The notes under the pieces: generated by a model | What the model saw: only the letters and a program-made list of their open reading frames with translations | Told to the model about the DNA's origin: nothing | The model's database searches: none | DNA from: Cavia porcellus | Taxonomy: Eukaryota > Chordata > Mammalia > Rodentia > Caviidae | Length of the DNA: 64,000 bases | NCBI RefSeq assembly: GCF_034190915.1 | Contig: NW_026947485.1 | Coordinates: 38,019,519 to 38,083,518, forward strand | Direction: 5' to 3' | Translations under genes and position numbers: made by a program | Part shown: one piece after another, positions 1 through 9,100 of the stretch | Layout of the letters: each line of letters opens with the position of its first letter | How positions within the stretch are numbered: position 1 is the first letter of the stretch

Positions 1-89
1 CCTCTGGGAGCCATCTGGCTGAGCACTAGTCCCCTGGGTGTCCACACACATCTACACAAGTGCCCCTACCCGGTGCTGTGCCACATTCA

Positions 90-97
90 GCCATCTT
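90..97 (-). promoter_or_regulatory. YY1-like motif
   Basis: GCCATCTT at 90-97 is the reverse complement of AAGATGGC, the core of the YY1 site. It is present in every unit. YY1 is known to bind the DXZ4 macrosatellite, which makes the match worth recording, but an eight-base match alone is weak evidence. Confidence 0.2.
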
Positions 98-203
98 AGT
101 TTCACACAGACCACACTGACTGTGTTTCTGCCCAACGGTCCCTGTGGCCTCACGATGTGGGCTCCTTGAGGAACTACACATCCATGATCCTGTCTTTCAT
201 GGT

Positions 204-224
204 TTTTGTCCTTCTTCCTTTCAG
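204..224 (+). other. Splice-acceptor-like tract ending in TTTCAG
   Basis: A T/C-rich run leads to CTTCTTCCTTTCAG with AG at 223-224, a close match to the vertebrate 3' splice consensus. In units 2 and 17 the G at 208 is T, which makes the tract uninterrupted. No transcript evidence is available. Confidence 0.15.
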
Positions 225-277
225 TCTTCTGAAAATTCTCTTGGAAACATCTGTCTCTGATTCTTCCACCACCTTCC

Positions 278-349
278 TGAGTCACCTTCTTTAATCTTGT
301 GCCCTCACACGTGCCTCCACACTGCCCACCCCATGCCCTCACACACGTG
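278..349. promoter_or_regulatory. Candidate regulatory cluster: AP-1 motif and two CACGTG E-boxes
   Basis: In unit 1, TGAGTCA (the AP-1 consensus) lies at 278-284, and palindromic E-boxes CACGTG lie at 308-313 and 344-349, 36 bp apart. The same positions recur at +3,078 in every unit. Both E-boxes look invariant; the first base of the AP-1 motif varies (T in 13 units, C in 8). CACGTG is the canonical site for bHLH-zip factors such as MYC/MAX and USF. This is motif matching by eye only; occupancy is unknown, and six-base motifs occur often by chance. Confidence 0.3.
290..295 (-). other. ATTAAA polyadenylation-type hexamer on the - strand
   Basis: TTTAAT at 290-295 reads ATTAAA on the - strand, the second most common polyadenylation signal. 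It occurs in every unit. I found no AATAAA on either strand of the unit. A lone hexamer is weak evidence for transcript ends. Confidence 0.12.
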
Positions 350-870
350 TCACCGGCAAGCTGACCCGCTGCTGGGCCTAAAGCTCCATCTTCCAGGGGC
401 CCCTCCATCCCACCCTCTCTCCTTTTCCTCTGCCTACCTCAGCCTCATCCCTTCCTGAGCTCTCTTCAGTCGGGGCTCCACTCCCCTCTGCAGCGGCCTT
501 CCCTTGCCCTGGACAGTGGCCAGCTCCCAGGCCAACCCTGTGCTCTCTCTTGCTCTGTGCCCTGCCATCTCTCTCTGCCTCACTCCTCCACTCCAGTCCT
601 CAGCCCGCACCCAGGTCCATGGTGCTGCCCTGCCCTCGCTGACCTTCACAGGAAACCCCCACTCAGCCCTCAGCCTTCCAGGTGCCTCACTGTTCCTGGA
701 CTCCCAGTCGCCCTCAACCTGCTCTCACACTCAGGAGTCTCAGGCTTCCATCTCCCCCCACTCACAGGCATCTCCTAGTCCCCTCCATCTCTGCCCCCGC
801 CTCCATTCTCCTCCTTCCACCAGTGATTCTCACCCGAGGACCCACGACCCCCAGGAGGCCTGTCAGAACC

Positions 871-1089
871 ATGTTCTGGCTGCATTTGCTGCTGTTCCTG
901 CTGTCTGTGAGCAGAACACTGCTCCCCTCCCATGTCCTGATAGGCCTCCCTGGGGCCGTGCCCAAGCCCCCCAAGGTGGAACCCCCCCTCCCCCATCCTG
1001 GGGAAGAATCACTGCAGTGGATGCCACCTGTGCTCCCTGGCCTCACCCTCCCACTTCAGGCCTCCAGCTTTCCAGTGGTGGCCACCTGA
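871..1089 (+). other. ATG frame of 72 codons with a signal-peptide-like start; probably not a gene
   Basis: The ATG at 871 has A at -3 (AACCATG). The predicted N-terminus MFWLHLLLFLLSVS is a compact hydrophobic stretch followed by a Pro-rich region and a TGA at 1087-1089, so it resembles a short secreted or membrane-anchored peptide. The frame stays open in every complete copy. The changes seen (unit 17 at 879, W to C; unit 15 at 985, P to S) are both amino-acid-changing, which gives no sign of protein-level selection. The region is Leu/Pro-rich because the + strand is pyrimidine-rich, so a hydrophobic start can arise by chance. I recognise no protein family. Confidence 0.12.
967..994 (-). 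other. G-quadruplex-prone C-run cluster (G-rich on the - strand)
   Basis: The + strand has C6 at 967-972, C7 at 982-988 and C5 at 990-994. The - strand therefore has G5, one base, G7, a nine-base loop and G6. The G7 run can supply two G-triplets, so four triplets are available, although one loop (nine bases) exceeds the usual seven. It recurs in each unit; in unit 15 the C7 run is split by a T (window 44077). Formation of a quadruplex is inferred, not shown. Confidence 0.4.
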
Positions 1090-1233
1090 CATCCTCACTG
1101 GATGATCTCCGTATGTCCTCTCTGATGCAGACCTTGCACTCTCATCCCTGGAGCCTCTCCCTGTTTACTACTCAGTACAAGAACTGACCAACCCACTACA
1201 CCTGAAAGTTGTTCTTCCAAAGACCCCCACACC

Positions 1234-1524
1234 ATGGAAGCGCTCTTCAGCCTGGGAACCATGAAAACAATGCAGCGCCTGTGCCTGTGTTTGTTCCAAG
1301 TGGTCTTCTGGGAGATTAGTATTGTCCCTTTTTCTTCTCTTCCTTCATTGCTCCTCCCATTTGTGATTCCTGCAGAGGTGTCCCTAAGGAAGGGCTCTTT
1401 GACCCTCCGATCTTTCCTCCTCCCTTACAAACCAGCATTTTGGCCTTCCCTTTCCTTCTACCTCCCTTCCGTTATTCTCTTTCCTCTTAGGAGCGAAAGA
1501 GGTCCTGTGGTCTTCCCAACTTGA
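1234..1524 (+). other. ATG frame of 96 codons with optimal Kozak context; coding status unknown
   Basis: The start is ACCATGG, the best vertebrate initiation context, and later ATGs lie in frame at codons 10 and 13. The predicted product has two long hydrophobic stretches (about residues 16-47 and 61-85) separated by a short basic segment, then a charged RSER near the end. It is intact in all 21 copies; the only change found is T to G at unit 1332 in unit 3 (F to L). Upstream bases change between domains (1227 and 1230) without harming the Kozak context. Low variation may reflect homogenisation rather than selection, and I recognise no family. This is the best of the weak coding candidates. 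Confidence 0.15.
1466..1490 (+). other. Splice-acceptor-like tract ending in TTAG
   Basis: The pyrimidine-rich stretch TTATTCTCTTTCCTCTTAG ends with AG at 1489-1490 and is followed by GAGCGAAAG, a purine-rich, exon-like sequence. A GGTAAAG donor-like motif (GT at 1714-1715) follows about 220 bp downstream and would bound a possible exon. Pyrimidine-rich DNA yields such tracts by chance, so this is weak. It recurs in all units. Confidence 0.15.
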
Positions 1525-1705
1525 CTCTTCACTTTGCACACTAGACATGGCATGTTCCACCAACTCAGTTCCATAAAGTGCCTTCTCAATGCCTGGAACT
1601 AGGCTCATAGCCCCACCTCGATCTCCTATTTCCCAGGGTACCCACTGCCCGCCCTGACCCAAATCCTGTCCCAGACCCCATCCTAGCCACCCACCCTGCC
1701 CCATC

Positions 1706-1711
1706 GGATCC
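1706..1711. other. Single BamHI site per unit (landmark)
   Basis: GGATCC occurs at 1706-1711 and again every 3,078 bp. I found no second site in the unit by eye. KpnI (GGTACC, 1637-1642) and SpeI (ACTAGT, 25-30) also appear once per unit. These sites are useful for confirming unit length by digestion. Confidence 0.75.
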
Positions 1712-1770
1712 GTGGTAAAGAGCCTGGCCTAAAGTTTACAGGTTGTAAGAACCCCCAAGTCTGTAGAGCC

Positions 1771-1792
1771 ATGCCTTTCTCCTCCTCCACAG
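1771..1792 (+). other. Splice-acceptor-like tract ending in CCACAG
   Basis: CTTTCTCCTCCTCCACAG ends with AG at 1791-1792, a strong-looking 3' splice consensus. Donor-like GT motifs lie just upstream at 1714-1715 (GGTAAAG) and 1745-1746 (TTGTAAGA). The first would give an intron of about 79 nt, near the lower limit for vertebrates; the second would be too short. The tract overlaps the ATG frame starting at 1771. Confidence 0.15.
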
Positions 1793-2094
1793 GCGTCCAC
1801 CCCTTTTCTGCACTGCCCTTTCCTTCCCCTTCCCATGCTGAGCCTCGCACCCTAATGAACGCCCTAATGCTGATTCCCACTCTGGTGCCACCCTCCTCCC
1901 AGCTCCCCTGTTGGCCTCCAGCCTGTGTGCCCCCCACGGCACTCTCTGCTCTCCTTCCTTCCTGGCTGCCTCCTGCCACCCTGTCTGCCTTCCATAGGGG
2001 ACTGCCCCTTGCCCCGTGTCTTCCTCTCATACCCACATCTTTCTGCTGCCTGTCCTTTTGCCACACGCTCCTTCTCACTCACCCATTGGCCTAG
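1771..2094 (+). other. ATG frame of 107 codons, Ser/Pro/Leu-rich; probably not a gene
   Basis: It begins with ATG at 1771 (G at -3) and ends with TAG at 2092-2094. The product is mostly Pro, Ser, Leu and Ala, as expected from the pyrimidine-rich strand. Unit-to-unit differences at 1795 (V/I), 1810 (A/S), 1994 (H/L in unit 4) and 2074 (L/F) all alter the protein; only 1995 in units 15 and 19 is silent (CAT to CAC). That pattern is unlike a conserved protein. No family is recognised. Confidence 0.07.
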
Positions 2095-2341
2095 AGATGC
2101 CTCTCTGCCTCCTCTCCAGGGCCTTACTTCCCTCAACTACCTGAAGGCCGCCACGTCTTCACATTTGTGTGCCTCTGTTCTCCATGGGCTCTGTTCTCTA
2201 GCTGTGCCCGCTCTCTGCTCAAACTCTTTCTGGCCCTGTCCCAGCCTCACTTCTGTACCCATTCTTGGCCACTGGCTGGATCTTTCCCAGGCCCTCAGTT
2301 TCACATTTAGGACAACTTTTCCTTCATCTTTGTCCTGCCAG

Positions 2342-2366
2342 CCTTCTTCTTTTCTCTTCCCTTCCC
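2342..2366 (+). other. 25-nt uninterrupted pyrimidine tract
   Basis: There is no purine from 2342 to 2366. Other long tracts in the unit are 1325-1346 (22 nt), 1816-1834 (19 nt) and 2418-2435 (18 nt). They are not mirror-symmetric by eye, so H-DNA is not specifically indicated. They show the strong strand asymmetry of the unit and recur in every copy. Confidence 0.8.
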
Positions 2367-2925
2367 ATCAAACAAGCGGGCAGGAACCCTGCAGCCACTC
2401 CCACTCCCACACTCCTGCTCTTCTTTCTCCCCTCTGCTACTTGCATTTGCTCCGAGGCATGCTTCATATGTGAAGTGCATGCTGCCCACTGCACTCACAG
2501 GGTTATGGCCTCTGCACAGTTGTTCCTTGTTATGACTTTTCCATGCGACATTTCTTCTGTGCCTTAAATATGGTAAACATTCCTTTGCCCTCTGCTCCTC
2601 CTCTTGATCAAATCTCCCAAAACAGAAGGCTCCCACCCCTTCCCTACTCCCAGCCTCCTGGGTTTTGGATTACTCCTACCATGCCCATTTGCTAGGGACC
2701 TGCATTCTTACTTTAAATGCATACTGATCTACTCAGTGGTTAGGGCTTTGTCCACCCAGCCTTCACGGTGTCCCTTGCAGTGTCTGCTGCACTGGACACT
2801 TCTCCCTTTCCGCATGCAAACACAGCTTCAGTGGCCATTGAGAACTGCCTGTTCCGCACTGGCTTCCCCAGCTGCTCCTCTGCCATTTGCAAGCAGCTCT
2901 CTCCATTCCCTTGACACGCACCCCT

Positions 2926-2932
2926 TGACTCA
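2926..2932. promoter_or_regulatory. Second AP-1 motif (TGACTCA)
   Basis: An exact TGACTCA occurs at 2926-2932 and at the same place in each complete unit; I saw no variant in it. It lies about 430 bp before the next unit's E-box cluster. Function is not shown by the sequence. Confidence 0.25.
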
Positions 2933-3078
2933 TCCCCATGTCCCTGAGCTCTCATGGCAGTTCTATGTGCAAGAGCACTCTCAACCTGTTAACACCACTC
3001 AGTTTCCTCTGGCCTGCTTTCCTCTCCTCTGCTTAAGGAGGTGCAGTCACTGTCCCCCATCAGCCATGCTTTCAGCAT

Positions 3079-6000
3079 CCTCTGGGAGCCATCTGGCTGA
3101 GCACTAGTCCCCTGGGTGTCCACACACATCTACACAAGTCCCCCTACCCGGTGCTGTGCCACATTCAGCCATCTTAGTTTCACACAGACCATACTGACTG
3201 TGTTTCTGCCCAACGGTCCCTGTGGCCTCAGGATGTGGGCTCCTTGACGAACTACACATCCATGATCCTGTCTTTCATTGGTTTTTTCCTTCTTCCTTTC
3301 AGTCTTCTGAAAATTCTCTTGGAAACATCTGTCTCTGATTCTGCCACCACCTTCCCGAGTCACATTCTTTAATCTTGTGCCCTCTCACGTGCCTCCACAC
3401 TGCCCACCCCATGCCCTCACACACGTGTCACCGGCAAGCTGACCCGCTGCTGGGCCTAAAGCTCCATCTTCCAGGGGCCCCTCCATCCCACCCTCTCTCC
3501 TTTTCCTCTGCCTACCTCAGCCTCATCCCTTCCTGAGCTCTCTTCAGTCGGGGCTCCACTCCCCTCTGCAGCGGCCTTCCCTTGCCCTGGACAGTGGCCA
3601 GCTCCCAGGCCAACCCTGTGCTCTCTCTTGCTCTGTGCCCTGCCATCTCTCTCTGCCTCACTCCTCCACTCCAGTCCTCAGCCCGCACCCAGGTCCATGG
3701 TGCTGCCCTGCCCTCGCTGACCTTCACAGGAAACCCCCACTCAGCCCTCAGCCTTCCAGGTGCCTCACTGTTCCTGGACTCCCAGTCGCCCTCAACCTGC
3801 TCTCACACTCAGGAGTCTCAGGCTTCCATCTCCCCCCACTCACAGGCATCTCCTAGTCCCCTCCATCTCTGCCCCCGCCTCCATTCTCCTCCTTCCACCA
3901 GTGATTCTCACCCGAGGACCCACGACCCCCAGGAGGCCTGTCAGAACCATGTTCTGGCTGCATTTGCTGCTGTTCCTGCTGTCTGTGAGCAGAACACTGC
4001 TCCCCTCCCATGTCCTGATAGGCCTCCCTGGGGCCGTGCCCAAGCCCCCCAAGGTGGAACCCCCCCTCCCCCATCCTGGGGAAGAATCACTGCAGTGGAT
4101 GCCACCTGTGCTCCCTGGCCTCACCCTCCCACTTCAGGCCTCCAGCTTTCCAGTGGTGGCCACCTGACATCCTCACTGGATGATCTCCGTATGTCCTCTC
4201 TGATGCAGACCTTGCACTCTCATCCCTGGAGCCTCTCCCTGTTTACTACTCAGTACAAGAACTGACCAACCCACTACACCTGAAAGTTGTTCTTCCAAAG
4301 ACCCCCACACCATGGAAGCGCTCTTCAGCCTGGGAACCATGAAAACAATGCAGCGCCTGTGCCTGTGTTTGTTCCAAGTGGTCTTCTGGGAGATTAGTAT
4401 TGTCCCTTTTTCTTCTCTTCCTTCATTGCTCCTCCCATTTGTGATTCCTGCAGAGGTGTCCCTAAGGAAGGGCTCTTTGACCCTCCGATCTTTCCTCCTC
4501 CCTTACAAACCAGCATTTTGGCCTTCCCTTTCCTTCTACCTCCCTTCCGTTATTCTCTTTCCTCTTAGGAGCGAAAGAGGTCCTGTGGTCTTCCCAACTT
4601 GACTCTTCACTTTGCACACTAGACATGGCATGTTCCACCAACTCAGTTCCATAAAGTGCCTTCTCAATGCCTGGAACTAGGCTCATAGCCCCACCTCGAT
4701 CTCCTATTTCCCAGGGTACCCACTGCCCGCCCTGACCCAAATCCTGTCCCAGACCCCATCCTAGCCACCCACCCTGCCCCATCGGATCCGTGGTAAAGAG
4801 CCTGGCCTAAAGTTTACAGGTTGTAAGAACCCCCAAGTCTGTAGAGCCATGCCTTTCTCCTCCTCCACAGGCGTCCACCCCTTTTCTGCACTGCCCTTTC
4901 CTTCCCCTTCCCATGCTGAGCCTCGCACCCTAATGAACGCCCTAATGCTGATTCCCACTCTGGTGCCACCCTCCTCCCAGCTCCCCTGTTGGCCTCCAGC
5001 CTGTGTGCCCCCCACGGCACTCTCTGCTCTCCTTCCTTCCTGGCTGCCTCCTGCCACCCTGTCTGCCTTCCATAGGGGACTGCCCCTTGCCCCGTGTCTT
5101 CCTCTCATACCCACATCTTTCTGCTGCCTGTCCTTTTGCCACACGCTCCTTCTCACTCACCCATTGGCCTAGAGATGCCTCTCTGCCTCCTCTCCAGGGC
5201 CTTACTTCCCTCAACTACCTGAAGGCCGCCACGTCTTCACATTTGTGTGCCTCTGTTCTCCATGGGCTCTGTTCTCTAGCTGTGCCCGCTCTCTGCTCAA
5301 ACTCTTTCTGGCCCTGTCCCAGCCTCACTTCTGTACCCATTCTTGGCCACTGGCTGGATCTTTCCCAGGCCCTCAGTTTCACATTTAGGACAACTTTTCC
5401 TTCATCTTTGTCCTGCCAGCCTTCTTCTTTTCTCTTCCCTTCCCATCAAACAAGCGGGCAGGAACCCTGCAGCCACTCCCACTCCCACACTCCTGCTCTT
5501 CTTTCTCCCCTCTGCTACTTGCATTTGCTCCGAGGCATGCTTCATATGTGAAGTGCATGCTGCCCACTGCACTCACAGGGTTATGGCCTCTGCACAGTTG
5601 TTCCTTGTTATGACTTTTCCATGCGACATTTCTTCTGTGCCTTAAATATGGTAAACATTCCTTTGCCCTCTGCTCCTCCTCTTGATCAAATCTCCCAAAA
5701 CAGAAGGCTCCCACCCCTTCCCTACTCCCAGCCTCCTGGGTTTTGGATTACTCCTACCGTGCCCATTTGCTAGGGACCTGCATTCTTACTTTAAATGCAT
5801 ACTGATCTACTCAGTGGTTAGGGCTTTGTCCACCCAGCCTTCACGGTGTCCCTTGCAGTGTCTGCTGCACTGGACACTTCTCCCTTTCCGCATGCAAACA
5901 CAGCTTCAGTGGCCATTGAGAACTGCCTGTTCCGCACTGGCTTCCCCAGCTGCTCCTCTGCCATTTGCAAGCAGCTCTCTCCATTCCCTTGACACGCACC

Positions 6001-6156
6001 CCTTGACTCATCCCCATGTCCCTGAGCTCTCATGGCAGTTCTATGTGCAAGAGCACTCTCAACCTGTTAACACCACTCAGTTTCCTCTGGCCTGCTTTCC
6101 TCTCCTCTGCTTAAGGAGGTGCAGTCACTGTCCCCCATCAGCCATGCTTTCAGCAT
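3079..6156 (+). repeat. Unit 2, with a divergent first 310 bp
   Basis: The first part carries a cluster of rare alleles: C at unit position 62, T at 114 (private), G at 153, C at 170, changes at 201, 203 and 208 in the T-rich stretch, G at 265, C at 278, A at 286 and T at 307. Most recur only in unit 17, and the 265-307 part recurs in unit 4. The remainder matches unit 1 (A at 1661, GG at 1741-1742, C at 1755), except for G at 2681. G at 3041 is shared with units 1 and 16. The unit looks like a unit 1-type copy whose front came from a different haplotype. Confidence 0.95.
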
Positions 6157-9100
6157 CCTCTGGGAGCCATCTGGCTGAGCACTAGTCCCCTGGGTGTCCA
6201 CACACATCTACACAAGTGCCCCTACCCGGTGCTGTGCCACATTCAGCCATCTTAGTTTCACACAGACCACACTGACTGTGTTTCTGCCCAACGGTCCCTG
6301 TGGCCTCACGATGTGGGCTCCTTGAGGAACTACACATCCATGATCCTGTCTTTCATGGTTTTTGTCCTTCTTCCTTTCAGTCTTCTGAAAATTCTCTTGG
6401 AAACATCTGTCTCTGATTCTTCCACCACCTTCCTGAGTCACCTTCTTTAATCTTGTGCCCTCACACGTGCCTCCACACTGCCCACCCCATGCCCTCACAC
6501 ACGTGTCACCGGCAAGCTGACCCGCTGCTGGGCCTAAAGCTCCATCTTCCAGGGGCCCCTCCATCCCACCCTCTCTCCTTTTCCTCTGCCTACCTCAGCC
6601 TCATCCCTTCCTGAGCTCTCTTCAGTCGGGGCTCCACTCCCCTCTGCAGCGGCCTTCCCTTGCCCTGGACAGTGGCCAGCTCCCAGGCCAACCCTGTGCT
6701 CTCTCTTGCTCTGTGCCCTGCCATCTCTCTCTGCCTCACTCCTCCACTCCAGTCCTCAGCCCGCACCCAGGTCCATGGTGCTGCCCTGCCCTCGCTGACC
6801 TTCACAGGAAACCCCCACTCAGCCCTCAGCCTTCCAGGTGCCTCACTGTTCCTGGACTCCCAGTCGCCCTCAACCTGCTCTCACACTCAGGAGTCTCAGG
6901 CTTCCATCTCCCCCCACTCACAGGCATCTCCTAGTCCCCTCCATCTCTGCCCCCGCCTCCATTCTCCTCCTTCCACCAGTGATTCTCACCCGAGGACCCA
7001 CGACCCCCAGGAGGCCTGTCAGAACCATGTTCTGGCTGCATTTGCTGCTGTTCCTGCTGTCTGTGAGCAGAACACTGCTCCCCTCCCATGTCCTGATAGG
7101 CCTCCCTGGGGCCGTGCCCAAGCCCCCCAAGGTGGAACCCCCCCTCCCCCATCCTGGGGAAGAATCACTGCAGTGGATGCCACCTGTGCTCCCTGGCCTC
7201 ACCCTCCCACTTCAGGCCTCCAGCTTTCCAGTGGTGGCCACCTGACATCCTCACTGGATGATCTCCGTATGTCCTCTCTGATGCAGACCTTGCACTCTCA
7301 TCCCTGGAGCCTCTCCCTGTTTACTACTCAGTACAAGAACTGACCAACCCACTACACCTGAAAGTTGTTCTTCCAAAGACCCCCACACCATGGAAGCGCT
7401 CTTCAGCCTGGGAACCATGAAAACAATGCAGCGCCTGTGCCTGTGTTTGTTCCAAGTGGTCTTCTGGGAGATTAGTATTGTCCCTTTGTCTTCTCTTCCT
7501 TCATTGCTCCTCCCATTTGTGATTCCTGCAGAGGTGTCCCTAAGGAAGGGCTCTTTGACCCTCCGATCTTTCCTCCTCCCTTACAAACCAGCATTTTGGC
7601 CTTCCCTTTCCTTCTACCTCCCTTCCGTTATTCTCTTTCCTCTTAGGAGCGAAAGAGGTCCTGTGGTCTTCCCAACTTGACTCTTCACTTTGCACACTAG
7701 ACATGGCATGTTCCACCAACTCAGTTCCATAAAGTGCCTTCTCAATGCCTGGAACTAGGCTCATAGCCCCACCTCGATCTCCTATTTCCCAGGGTACCCA
7801 CTGCCCGCCCTGACCCGAATCCTGTCCCAGACCCCATCCTAGCCACCCACCCTGCCCCATCGGATCCGTGGTAAAGAGCCTGGCCTAAAGTTTACACCTT
7901 GTAAGAACCCGCAAGTCTGTAGAGCCATGCCTTTCTCCTCCTCCACAGGCATCCACCCCTTTTCTTCACTGCCCTTTCCTTCCCCTTCCCATGCTGAGCC
8001 TCGCACCCTAATGAACGCCCTAATGCTGATTCCCACTCTGGTGCCACCCTCCTCCCAGCTCCCCTGTTGGCCTCCAGCCTGTGTGCCCCCCACGGCACTC
8101 TCTGCTCTCCTTCCTTCCTGGCTGCCTCCTGCCACCCTGTCTGCCTTCCATAGGGGACTGCCCCTTGCCCCGTGTCTTCCTCTCATACCCACATCTTTCT
8201 GCTGCCTGTCCTTTTGCCACACGCTCCTTCTCACTCACCCATTGGCCTAGAGATGCCTCTCTGCCTCCTCTCCAGGGCCTTACTTCCCTCAACTACCTGA
8301 AGGCCGCCACGTCTTCACATTTGTGTGCCTCTGCTCTCCATGGGCTCTGTTCTCTAGCTGTGCCCGCTCTCTGCTCAAACTCTTTCTGGCCCTGTCCCAG
8401 CCTCACTTCTGTACCCATTCTTGGCCACTGGCTGGATCTTTCCCAGGCCCTCAGTTTCACATTTAGGACAACTTTTCCTTCATCTTTGTCCTGCCAGCCT
8501 TCTTCTTTTCTCTTCCCTTCCCATCAAACAAGCGGGCAGGAACCCTGCAGCCACTCCCACTCCCACACTCCTGCTCTTCTTTCTCCCCTCTGCTACTTGC
8601 ATTTGCTCCGAGGCATGCTTCATATGTGAAGTGCATGCTGCCCACTGCACTCACAGGGTTATGGCCTCTGCACAGTTGTTCCTTGTTATGACTTTTCCAT
8701 GCGACATTTCTTCTGTGCCTTAAATATGGTAAACATTCCTTTGCCCTCTGCTCCTCCTCTTGATCAAATCTCCCAAAACAGAAGGCTCCCACCCCTTCCC
8801 TACTCCCAGCCTCCTGGGTTTTGGATTACTCCTACCGTGCCCATTTGCTAGGGACCTGCATTCTTACTTTAAATGCATACTGATCTACTCAGTGGTTAGG
8901 GCTTTGTCCACCCAGCCTTCACGGTGTCCCTTGAAGTGTCTGCTGCACTGGACACTTCTCCCTTTCCGCATGCAAACACAGCTTCAGTGGCCATTGAGAA
9001 CTGCCTGTTCCGCACTGGCTTCCCCAGCTGCTCCTCTGCCATTTGCAAGCAGCTCTCTCCATTCCCTTGACACGCACCCCTTGACTCATCCCCATGTCCC

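Larger units (their letters stand above)
1..3078 (+). repeat. Unit 1 (reference for unit coordinates)
   Basis: This full-length unit has T at 278 (intact AP-1 motif), GG at 743-744, C/C at 1227/1230, A at 1661, GG at 1741-1742, C at 1755, G/G at 1795/1810, A at 2681 and G at 3041. A at 1661 and C at 1755 are shared only with unit 2, so units 1-2 form a separate left domain. A at 2681 is shared with units 4 and 16 only, and G at 3041 with units 2 and 16 only. Confidence 0.95.

Noticed and set aside
31..50. CTCF-like sequence around CCCCTGG
   Set aside because: Only the CCCCTGG core fits; flanking bases miss several conserved positions (about 9 of 12 in the best alignment). A motif scan would be needed to revive it.
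90..220. Possible ancient L2/MIR remnant (GGGCTCCTTGAGGA-type phrase followed by a T-rich stretch)
   Set aside because: The phrase resembles the 3' part of L2/MIR, but the match is short and degenerate. RepeatMasker would be needed.
52..408. - strand ATG frame (118 codons), Gly/Arg-rich
   Set aside because: T at unit 307 in units 2, 4 and 17 creates a stop inside it, and there is no recognisable domain. It behaves like unconstrained sequence.
982..994. PRDM9 13-mer hotspot motif near the C-runs
   Set aside because: The best match misses one fixed base of the human A-allele motif, and another near-match at 1692 also misses one. I found no exact copy in the unit by eye.
504..1187. Long + strand open frame (227 codons), Ser/Pro-rich, repeated in every unit
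   Set aside because: It begins at a TTG, not ATG. Its composition follows from the pyrimidine-rich strand, several variants change residues (676, 696, 743-744, 799), and no domain is recognisable.
1322..1346. Possible H-DNA-forming mirror repeat in the pyrimidine tract
   Set aside because: The tract is pure pyrimidine but not mirror-symmetric by eye.
1384..1704. - strand ATG frame (106 codons), Gly/Trp-rich at its start
   Set aside because: It has poor initiation context (C at -3), composition expected from the purine-rich strand, and it overlaps the + strand frame 1234-1524.
1925..2473. Long + strand open frame (182 codons)
   Set aside because: It opens at GTG, is Cys/Leu/Ser/Pro-rich from base composition alone, and overlaps another equally open frame in a different phase.
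2604..3107. Open frame (167 codons) crossing the unit 1/2 boundary
   Set aside because: It starts at TTG and has no recognisable family; crossing the boundary only reflects the arbitrary unit phase.
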